Shown one piece after another: positions 55,912 to 64,000 of a stretch of 64,000 bases of DNA. The notes beneath the pieces were generated by a model. It was not told where the DNA came from and did no database searches. It saw only the letters and a program-made list of their open reading frames with translations. Numbering within the stretch: the first letter of the stretch is position 1; each line of letters starts with the position of its first letter. A program made the translations under genes and the position numbers. Source of the stretch: Sepiola atlantica (taxonomy: Eukaryota; Mollusca; Cephalopoda; Sepiida; Sepiolidae); NCBI GenBank assembly GCA_963556195.1, contig OY744517.1, positions 143,116,347-143,180,346 on the forward strand, given 5' to 3'.

Positions 55912-56880
55912 ACCAAATTTCCATTAGTAATAGATGATACCTTTTTAATAATGGAAACTCATAATAACCCCTAATATTATATATACGTCCACCTCTCCTT
56001 AATAATAGCCTAATGTAATTAATCTAAGCCATCAGTAACAGTTGTGTGTACGTATATTCTTAATTAATTTTCTTATCCTAGTCTTTTTCACATTTTCCTG
56101 TTTGCATTGTTTTTTCTTCGTTCCTTCTTCTACTGGCCTTAAGCCATCAATAACAGTTAAAGTTTATTACTTAAACCTGAATTGTGTGTCTATAACCCTT
56201 TAGTAAATGTTGGTTTCGTATTATTCGATAAGGCTAATGTACAAGAGAGATGGAGATAATTAGAGTTTATTTCGGCTATCCGTTTTTATGAAAGTATTGC
56301 ATGGATGCTTTGTATCGTTGGAAGCGTCTTCTAGGTGTTCGATTTACAAACTCTTCTTTTATCTTTTGGAAAAAAAGTCTGCAGACCGGATGTTGACAAT
56401 TTCGGAATTTCACCAGGCGATCGTTGTTACTCATAAAAAGGGAGAAAATAGAAATATCAGTTTTATGCTTTTTTTAATGACTCGCTGAAAATGCAAGAAT
56501 TTCTGAAAACTAAAATCAGTTATCTTGTGGACAACATGATTATATAACATCAACTCGCCAAAAAATGCAATGAAATGAAAAATGAATGGAATTTGGCTAT
56601 TTCGTTTTACTTCGAACTTATGCATATTTAGTAATGGCTATGGTTTAAAAATAAATATTGGCTATATTCGCTCAAATATTTTTTCAACAGACGGGCCATT
56701 TTTTTATTTCAAAGATATTCTCAGTTTTATTTCAAACATAGTTTCAGTAAAATAAATATGTGCCTAAACAACAAAATAAAACACATTTTATTTTTCAGAT
56801 AAAAAAGAACGTAAAATCGTATGCATAAGCATCGATTTTTTCTCACGCGCTTTATTTTATTGTTGATATTCGTTTTCTCA
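55912..56880. other. No recognisable gene
   Basis: The phrase AAGCCATCA(G/A)TAACAGTT occurs twice (near 56026 and 56141). Otherwise unique. Confidence 0.5.
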
Positions 56881-57040
56881 GATTATTTCTAGCATCATGT
56901 ACACACAAGACGGACGACCACTTGAAGGCTGCCAACATCCATCAGTAAAAGCTGTGCTATGAAACTGACTGGATTCGAACTCGGTATATCCAGGTCCGCA
57001 GGTCGCGTTGTTACCCACTTAATAACTGCCACCATTTTCA
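56881..57040 (-). mobile_element. SINE-E copy
   Basis: Minus strand: TTAAGTGGGTAACAACGCGA, box B CCGAGTTCGAATCCAGTCAG, ATAGCACAGCTTTTACTGAT, GTTGGCAGCCTTCAAGTGGT. Confidence 0.75.
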
Positions 57041-57108
57041 AAGCAACATTAAGCTACGTGGTAGCTTCGATATAGAAATATCCATTAGGTGATATACTAG
57101 TAACTCTT

Positions 57109-57113
<5 letters not shown>

Positions 57114-57163
<50 letters not shown>

Positions 57164-57195
57164 TTAAGGGAAGAAACACTTAAACATGTTTATGT

Positions 57196-57283
<88 letters not shown>
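57114..57283. repeat. Two (TA)n arrays
   Basis: TA 57114-57161 and 57206-57283, 45 bp apart. Confidence 0.96.
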
Positions 57284-57288
<5 letters not shown>

Positions 57289-57348
57289 GAGAGATGATAA
57301 AGATAAAATATTATCTTTAATATAATCCTATCATTAAAAACCAATGCT

Positions 57349-57351
<3 letters not shown>

Positions 57352-57388
<37 letters not shown>
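57352..57388. repeat. (GA)n microsatellite
   Basis: GA units with one GGGA interruption. Confidence 0.95.
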
Positions 57389-57439
57389 CAATTATAAAAT
57401 AAAACGAATGATGAAAATAAAAATTGGAATATATCAATA

Positions 57440-58165
57440 AACTTTTTTCCTTTTCTTTAACTCATAGATTTTCAAAAATGCAACCAATTATCATCAGAGG
57501 AGATCATTGCAATAAATCAGTAAAAATCACATTACTGTTAGCACAGATTTGAAAATATTAAAAAATATATAAAAATACGGAAAATATTTTTGAGAAAAGA
57601 AAATCCACATCGATGGAAAAATGCAACATGTTTAAAAAAAAGTTAATCGAGGATATTATGAATGTCAAGCAAGCAAATACAGCAGAAAGTGTTCCAGAAG
57701 TTCGAACAATATAGGGGTACAAATCCAGTGCTAAGGTTTATTGTTAAAAAAAATGTGCGACTCACCAGAGAAGAAAATAAAAGAATAAACTTCCAAATAA
57801 AACTCACAATATACGTACATCTACCAGTCTGATAATTTGACTGCCGTGTGCTAGTAAAAAAGTGAGATTAAAAGCCTTACACTACCAAATTCAGAAGTGG
57901 AGAATATACAAAAATTATAAGATATAGATTTTCTTTGCTATTTGTGTATTTTTATATTTTCATATATTTTTAAAAATATTTTCAAGTCTTTGCTAACACT
58001 AATATATTTTTTTCTGATGTATCGCGATAATCTCCACTTATGATGAAAGCTAGCATTGTTGAAAATCCATGAATTAAGGAAAAGAAAAATAAGGTGATTG
58101 ATATATACCTTGTTTGAACGAACTCATATAATATTGTATTTTTTCCAATTATTATTATATTCATA
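57440..58165. repeat. Repeat G inverted pair
   Basis: The left arm (about 57455-57620) is the imperfect reverse complement of the right arm (about 57915-58085): AACTCATAGATTTTCAA / TTGAAAATCCATGAATT, ATCATCAGAGGAGAT / ATCTCCACTTATGAT, GTTAGCACAGATTTGAAAAT / ATTTTCAAGTCTTTGCTAAC. The spacer of about 290 bp is unrecognised. The right arm matches 12700-12990. Confidence 0.7.
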
Positions 58166-58206
58166 TATTTAATTCTCTTTCTGTCTCTCTCTCCTTCTCT
58201 CTCTCT

Positions 58207-58207
<1 letters not shown>

Positions 58208-58281
<74 letters not shown>

Positions 58282-58300
58282 TATATATATATATATATAT
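58208..58300. repeat. (TA)n microsatellite with AAAA break
   Basis: TA 58208-58275 and 58280-58300, preceded by a CT-rich run (58165-58207). Confidence 0.96.
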
Positions 58301-58510
58301 AACTCGGTAGATTATAATATTTATGACGCTAACTCTCCCGACCAACTCCTTCATCTTACGAGATTCCGTTAATTTAACGTTCGTATGTCAAAGGTGTGGG
58401 TATGATTGACTTTTATCTTCTCTGAAGTAGCATGTAAAATTTATAAATTAACATTATTTATTCGTTTATTCGAGACGAAACATCTGTAAGAGTTTAAAAT
58501 GTCTAATTAA

Positions 58511-58632
<122 letters not shown>

Positions 58633-58744
58633 ACATTTATATGCCGTTAACACGTTAAGTAATGCTATTTCTTTAAAATATTGTATTGTGATCGATATCG
58701 GTATATGTAAATAAATAAATAGTTCTATTTAAATACGATATAAT

Positions 58745-58995
58745 TTTCCCCACTATAGTTATTGCCATGGAAGGTGCTTGGCCGAAGTTAAATCTTTGGT
58801 TCCCATGTGTAAGGCATTCACAGCAAGAATTCACCTTGTTACCACAACGAAAAGTTACTCCTTTTTCTCCTTTCAAGTTCCTATCCTCCGGGGGAATTTC
58901 TATAGTCAGATTTTTTATAAGAACTTCCTGCCTGTGGAACATATTACCGATGGACTGCTTCTCTGTTGATTACAATTTAATCATTTTCAAATTGC
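58745..58995 (+). pseudogene. Non-LTR LINE 3' end, second subfamily
   Basis: YSYCHGRCLAEVKSLVPMCK, AFTARIHLVTTTKSYSFFSF, and in the next frame FFIRTSCLWNILPMDCFSVD, YNLIIFKLP. It matches the copy at 60790 (CKTFT, GGISIAR). It keeps the LWN-LP and YNL-FK blocks of the LINE C-terminus. The SINE-H unit starts directly at its 3' end. Confidence 0.8.
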
Positions 58996-59128
58996 CATTA
59001 ACCGCGCACAGTCGGTAGAGAACTGGATGCCAATCACTAGGGTCCAAGTTTCGAATCTCGATGCGCATAGCCACACTGATGAGTCGTAGAGACGACGAAA
59101 CACGTGTCTGTCGATGAGTATATATATT
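58995..59128 (+). mobile_element. SINE-H: tRNA head fused to an intact-core hammerhead
   Basis: The tRNA-like head CCGCGCACAGTCGGTAGAGA (box A region) is followed at tRNA spacing by TCCAAGTTTCGAATCTCGAT (box B). It ends ...GCATAGCCA, and the hammerhead starts in the next bases with no linker. After stem I comes GATGAGTATATATAT. The whole unit is about 130 bp. Box A and box B predict RNA polymerase III transcription (family knowledge). The hammerhead would cut the transcript near its 3' end (inference). The head is not a functional tRNA gene: the acceptor stem does not pair. Confidence 0.85.
59071..59115 (+). ncRNA. Type I hammerhead ribozyme
   Basis: CUGAUGA (59076-59082); stem II GUCGU/ACGAC, 5 perfect pairs with an AGAG tetraloop (59083-59096); GAA (59097-59099); A-C (59100-59101) pairing with G-U (59106-59107) around the palindromic loop ACGU; cleavage residue C59108. 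Stem I pairs ACA (59075-59073) with UGU (59109-59111), then a C-C mismatch where the family has C-G, then C59071-G59113. Core and stem II are perfect; stem I is slightly damaged. Confidence 0.88.
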
Positions 59129-59522
59129 TTCTGAGTTTTATCACAAACACACAGATAGGAAATCACTATCATAGGAAGGTAACACAAAGAACGAATTCAA
59201 GAGTCATATAAATATCAAGAACGTTGTATTCATTTCACTTGTAGAATTGTTCCACTCTTTTTAATGTTGCTTTATTTCGATAACGCAATGCAGTTGGATT
59301 TCAAAATCGAATCAATTTACACCTTTGAACTATCCAAGTAACATGTTATTATAGGCTTGTATATAATGAACCACCTGAACTGACGCCGAAATATAAGGTG
59401 CCCAACTGTTAATAAAAGTCGGTGATATATGAGGTAAGGTTGAAAAGAAACGAAACGAAGTGTGTTGTCTGTGCTGTGAACGAAAAAGGTATAAAAGGAT
59501 TGTGTAACACAATAGTTTGGGC

Positions 59523-59524
<2 letters not shown>
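59129..59524. other. No recognisable gene
   Basis: Unique DNA. Confidence 0.5.

Positions 59525-59583
<59 letters not shown>
59525..59583. repeat. (TA)n microsatellite, left of MITE
   Basis: About 28 TA units ending at the MITE's left terminus. Confidence 0.97.
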
Positions 59584-59586
<3 letters not shown>

Positions 59587-59964
59587 GGTGGGCAAAAATA
59601 AGGGTCCTATTTTTAAAAATTCATAACTTTTTTATTTATTGATTTAAAAAAATTTTTTTTTTAGAATAAGTAAAGGACCCCTTCCGAAGCAAGCATGAGC
59701 CGTATTAGCCCTAAGGAACGTACCCTCATTTAGAAAACATTATTTTTGCTTAAAAAACTCAAAACAGTGTAAAAAACAATACTTTAGTTTTTGTAAGTTT
59801 TAAGAAGTGTTTTTCGGCTAAAATTTGTTTTGTTTATTTCAAAAAATCTCGGAAGGGTCAGTCTACACACACATAAAGTTTGGTGAGTTTAACTTTTATT
59901 TTGTGGAAGTTATTCAAATTCAAGTTATTCAAATTTAAAGATAGGACCCTTATTTTGGCCCACC

Positions 59965-59967
<3 letters not shown>
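59584..59967. mobile_element. 384-bp mariner-type MITE in a (TA)n array
   Basis: Terminal inverted repeats of about 34 bp start CAGGGTGGGC(A/C)AAAATAA and continue GGGTCCTAT(T/C)TTTAAA, with two mismatches between ends. Each end is flanked by TA, the target duplication of Tc1/mariner elements. The interior is A/T-rich (AAAAAAATTTTTTTT, AAGTTATTCAAATTCAAGTT) without an open frame, so it is non-autonomous. A lone related end lies at 24583. Confidence 0.92.

Positions 59968-60020
<53 letters not shown>
59968..60020. repeat. (TA)n microsatellite, right of MITE
   Basis: About 26 TA units. With 59525-59583 it probably formed one array before insertion. Confidence 0.97.
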
Positions 60021-60027
<7 letters not shown>

Positions 60028-60789
60028 TTGAACGTAATACCTAGTATATTATGCAAAATAATCGTAGCGAATAGAATATGTGGGGTAGGATTCTGTATCA
60101 TCTGAAATTCAAAGCTGATTTGTTTTGACGAGTTATGATTTAGGAAATTCGTGAATTATGAAAATAAACAGTTGTGTTTTGTTGTGGAGTAAAGAATTGG
60201 TTAAAAGTAAAAGTAAATAAGTTTTAATACATACGATGAGTTATTCTGAAAACGAGAGAGACCATTATGATTTCGACAAACGGGGACGTCCTGTGCTTTG
60301 TTCCCCAAGTCGGCTCTGTTACGGAGTCAACTGATCCTAGATAAATAAACGCAAGAGTAAGCAAATTTAGACAAAGAAAGACCATTTCGCTTAAAAGTTT
60401 CCCTGTGTTCGAACCTGCTGGAGAAAAAATGACTAGAAGATCCACTGTCGAAACGTACCAAGTAAGCGCAGATTTGTAGCCTTTTTTGATCCGTGGCATT
60501 TTGACGAGTTACAAGCGAATCTCTTCGTCGAAGAATTGATTACCATGTAAACTTACGTTAAACCCTCTTAGGAAATAAATAAGGGATCATTCTACACATA
60601 TGTTATCTGGCCCATAAAATAGAATGAGGGGCTGCAAATTTACATGTAACTGTAATCGCTGTAAAAATGGTTGAATAATTCTACCGCCCCAAAAAGTACC
60701 TCACTTCAAATGCAATTCTCTATCTATATAATAGTAAGATATGTTAAGATAGACTACTGGTGAGGTACCGCGCAGAACACTCTTTCTTG
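60021..60789. other. No recognisable gene
   Basis: A 91-codon minus frame (60224-60499) is unrecognised. CCACTGTCGAAACGTACC near 60440 resembles part of a hammerhead but lacks the rest. Confidence 0.45.
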
Positions 60790-61150
60790 CTCTGACAGAG
60801 TACAAAATTGACTTCAAAATCTAGTGGTGGTGCTCTTTTTTTCTTCTCTCAACATCTTTCTCATAGAAGAGACGTTTTGAATCTCTTTCTACCTGATCGT
60901 TATTTCCACGGAAGGTGCTCGACCGAGTTTCGATCTTTTGTTCCTGCTTGTAAGACATTCACACCAAAAGTCCACTTTGCTACCTTAACGGAAAGTTTCT
61001 CCCCTTCTCCTTGCAAGTTCTTCCCATCCGGTGGAATTTCCATAGCACGATCTTATTTATAAGGACTTCCCGCCGGTGGAACCGATTACCGATGGACTGC
61101 GTCTCTGTTGATTATAATTTCATCACTTTCACATCGAAAGTCAACAGATT
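60790..61150 (+). pseudogene. Non-LTR LINE 3' end, second subfamily
   Basis: Frame 60808-61062: SKSSGGALFFFSQHLSHRRD, VLNLFLPDRYFHGRCSTEFR, SFVPACKTFTPKVHF, GGISIARSYL, then a stop. The (S)LSHRR and YFHGRC blocks match the LINE C-terminus. The downstream GATTACCGATGGACTGC block is shared with 58745-58995. Confidence 0.8.
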
Positions 61151-62867
61151 CTTATTATTAACCGCGCCATAATAATCGCTTCTTTTATTTTGTCCTTTAG
61201 TCCTCACATTAAATGAGCAATATTTCTGACAAATGGGGAAGAAATCTTGTTTTCTGGGTTGGAATCTATCCATGTCACTTTTTCTTTTCCCATAATCTAA
61301 AAAGATAATCAAAGGTCCCGTTTTGCAATTTTGAAGCCGTGGAAGCTATTAAGAGGGCAGTAAATACGGAGTCAAGGAACATCCGAGGAGAACATCTTCA
61401 GCAGAGAAATATTACTTTGAAGTTTTGTTGCTATTTAGCTGTTTCTGCCATAACAGAGCTGGGTGTCACACAAGGTCAAGTTTAATGTGGGTTGTGTCCT
61501 TACTGAACGTAACATGAGTGTTCTTGGTTTGTAAAATTCACATATACACATTTCCTCAGTCTGGAATAATGGCCACTTGGACTGAAGATATACGTCATTT
61601 TTACCCTTATAAACGATCTATATATAATCTTCGATGCCATGGCCTTGTCAAATGTGATTCGTATGATACTAAAGAAAAAGAAAAAGATCATATTCTTTTT
61701 TCTTTCGCTAAGTTTTCTTTTATGTTGCTTTATCGTTTTTTCTCTGGCTATCAAAATTTTGATATTATTTATTAGAAATTATGTCTGTTAATTTCTTACA
61801 GTAAAATTAATCTGACTAACCTAATTGTAAATAAAAAGCCAAGAATTTCATGGGAATTTGGGTGAACTTTAATGAACATTCTGAAGTGAAGATAAGTAGT
61901 TTATATAGGAAAACATCCAAATTAGCTTTAAGTTAAATTGAAGTGGCCAGTTGAAATGGTCGGAAACGATATGACGTTTTTGAATAGACAATAACAAGCA
62001 ATGCCTTTAAGCAGCAGTAGCCGTACACAGATAAACATTTGCATATAAAATGGATGCTAGAATTTTAAATCTTGAAGTTAGCCTACCGATTTCCTGCTAT
62101 GGAATAAAATATTTTTATGTAGATCATTTTCCATAAGTATATTCCATACCACTACTAACATCTATTCTATATAATATTACGCTAAGGCAATTTCATGTTC
62201 GAACGTACGTTGTCACCATGCCACTCTTTTTATAGGGTGAAACATTGAATCGCCGAAGATGCAATGCAAATGCAAAACATATTTTTTTAAAATTTCATCT
62301 CATGACGCTTTGTCTTCAACATGAAACTCTAACTAAAATACTAAGATCAATGTGTAGTATTTGTTCTGTTCAAAGATGGTACAATATTATCGTGGGGTGT
62401 GAGTCGCGCCGGACGTCTATAAAATGGAAATATGCCACAAACTCCGCCAAGGATTTTGTAGATAGATCCCCATAACCAGATATATTTTGTGAACTACATT
62501 AACTGGGGTACTTAGATAACGTTTCAGTTTAAAGAAAGGTAGTGCAGCAATATCTTGGGATCTGCATTCTCGCCTGATGTCCATAGAATGAAAGTAATTT
62601 TGAGCACGGCAGCAATATACAACAGATGAAGAATACAACTGTAGAATTTCCACAGGTCCCGCTAGTTATTATTAAATGTCTATGACCACTTAACTAACGA
62701 GCCATACATCCAGAGAAATTGTACAAATAACCCATCCCCAGAACGACGCCAATGTCAAGCCGTCTCTCTTCTGAATCACAAGTACGAATCCCGAAAGAGT
62801 CTCATTTTCAACAAAAACACAGCTTAATACATGACATAAATAAATTTCCAATATTTCAAAAGCATAT
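61151..62867. other. No recognisable gene
   Basis: Frames of 84-85 codons at 61500-61775 overlap on both strands and are unrecognised. No repeat family placed. Confidence 0.5.
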
Positions 62868-62870
62868 ATA

Positions 62871-62920
<50 letters not shown>
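62868..62920. repeat. (GT)n microsatellite
   Basis: A short TATATGTA start, then about 22 GT units. Confidence 0.96.
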
Positions 62921-62924
<4 letters not shown>

Positions 62925-62925
<1 letters not shown>

Positions 62926-63135
62926 ATCTTTATGTCGAACCCGGTAACCTGTACGGAATTTCGAACGGACCTCTTTATTTAATCCACGGGGGTAGCTTTT
63001 CTTCGTTCCGTAAGCCATGACCGGGTAAAAGTTTAAGTAGTCCGTAATTGTATTTTTAGTATCGCCCGTATTGAAGACTGAACCTTTAACCTCCAGAAGG
63101 CTGTCACTTAGAACTGATTAACACTTAGCACTTTT
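62925..63135 (-). mobile_element. SINE-A copy 8, 3' truncated by (GT)n
   Basis: Antisense: GAACCCGGTAACCTGTACGG, TTTAATCCACGGGGGTAGC, CATGACCGGGTAAAAGTTTA, box B antisense GACTGAACCTTTAACCTCCA, head AACTGATTAACACTTAGCAC. The hammerhead part is missing. Confidence 0.75.
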
Positions 63136-63325
63136 ATTAAATAAGAGGTTCTGTTCGAAATTATGATTTCCGAGTTCGACAACGCACACCTGAACGAAGG
63201 CAGGGGGTAAGATCGACCTAAACTTTTTGAGAATAACATTCCAGATGAGAACAGTGGTTGGTTCGAATAATCGAAATGACCCAAATTATCAACCCGTATC
63301 TAAAAAATTCCGAAACATAACATGG
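63136..63325 (+). mobile_element. SINE-A copy 9, headless, facing copy 8
   Basis: It starts mid-element: TTAAATAAGAGGTTCTGTTC, CGAGTTCGACAACGCACACC, then TGAACGAAGGCAGGGGGTAA, ATCGACCTAAACTTTTTGAG, tail TAACATTCCAGATGAGAACA and TCTAAAAAATTCCGAAAC. Hammerhead-like core degraded. Confidence 0.7.
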
Positions 63326-63580
63326 ATGACACGGAAAGTGTTCCTTGCCGTAACGAACATCTGTTGGTTTATTATTTATGTGTGCGGTAGGTGTAATGGA
63401 TATCGAATGTGACCATGGGAGAAGCTAAGTTGAATGTATTGTATTACTCTACACCGTAATATCACGAAGAAAAGACTGCACATCCCTCACTTTAATCAAT
63501 GATGCATACCAAACATTAGATATTGTGTTTTTGGCCTTAAATGACACCCAAAGAGTTAGAGTTAGAGTTCGTGTTAAGTT
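63326..63580. other. No recognisable gene
   Basis: It ends in GTTAGAGTTAGAGTT-type hexamer-like units (63556-63575). Confidence 0.45.
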
Positions 63581-63910
63581 TCTCAGCTTCGACAAACACG
63601 ACTAGAAGCAAAATCGTACCCCTTCACTGTAGAGGTCCATAGAGGCCTTTCTACTCTAAAACTTTCTACTCTAATAGTTTCTTGCCTATGGAATTGAATC
63701 ACACCCAAAGGGTTATGGTTAGGGTTCAGATTATGGTTCCTAACTTAAATACCACAATCAAAAACTAAAAAACAAACATCGCAAACATTTACTCTAATAA
63801 CTTCTTTTGCTTGCCTTTGGAATTCCTTCGCTGCTCCTTTTTTCCCCGAGCCCCTTATATCTCAGTGGCAATGTGCCTTGTTTAAGGCGAGTAAAAGTAA
63901 TAATAAAAAT
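63581..63910 (+). pseudogene. Non-LTR LINE 3' end, rearranged
   Basis: It shares CGACAAACACGACTAGAAGC, CCCCTTCACTGTAGAGGTCC and CTACTCTAATAGTTTCTTGC with the other tails, and the terminal block CCTTATATCTCAGTGGCAAT then GTGCC. The TTTCTACTCTAA block is tandemly duplicated, and a segment with GGGTTATGGTTAGGGTTCAG has been inserted between the two halves, after which CTCTAATAACTTCTTTTGCT resumes. Confidence 0.7.
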
Positions 63911-64000
63911 AGAGAAAACAGATAAACGAAACCGTGTACGTATGAAAAGAAAATTTTTGCAGAAAATGTTTTTCGTTCTGCAAGGTTAGAGACTCATAAA

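Overview
This is non-coding DNA from an animal genome. It is AT-rich and I recognise no host exon, ribosomal RNA gene or intact tRNA gene. About fifty simple-repeat arrays, mostly (TA)n of 20-90 bp and often joined to (GA)n or (GT)n, lie among decayed retroelements: GIY-YIG Penelope-like elements (PLEs), non-LTR LINE tails and tRNA-headed SINEs. That mix, with the style of the PLE and LINE peptides, suggests a mollusc, most likely a coleoid cephalopod such as an octopus. The species call is inference. Nearly every open frame over 60 codons is a translated microsatellite or a transposon shard.

Layout. 1-7 kb: unique DNA, one SINE-A copy, unclassified repeats. 7-10 kb: two PLE endonuclease fragments with hammerhead-like motifs and inverted repeats. 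10-16 kb: SINE-H remnants, a foldback element, tandem duplications. 16-20 kb: a cluster of TA-linked repeat D and a PLE fragment bounded by inverted repeats. 20-34 kb: twin palindromes, repeat D/C, four LINE tails, SINE-A and SINE-E copies. 34-48 kb: SINE-H copies, a Jockey-like reverse-transcriptase pseudogene at 41.3 kb, long unique stretches. 48-55 kb: two PLEs on the minus strand, a purine-rich tract and a SINE-H with two hammerheads. 55-64 kb: a 70-bp satellite, an inverted-repeat element, LINE tails, the best tRNA-hammerhead unit (59.0 kb), a TA-flanked MITE and more SINE-A.

The main result is a short tRNA-headed element, called SINE-H here. Its tRNA-like part runs directly into a type I hammerhead ribozyme: CUGAUGA, stem II, GAA, a tiny stem III closed by the palindrome ACGU, the cleavage triplet GUC, and a stem I that pairs across the unit. 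About ten copies are present in various states of decay. Most abut a (TA)n array, and stem I shows compensatory changes between copies. A second set of hammerhead-like motifs (CUGANGA, hairpin, GAA, a palindrome such as ACGU, AGUACU or ACGCGU, then U) sits in SINE-A and beside PLE fragments. Hammerheads in PLEs and in retrozyme-like elements are known in animals. The tRNA-hammerhead-TA arrangement and its link to microsatellites are what deserve checking.
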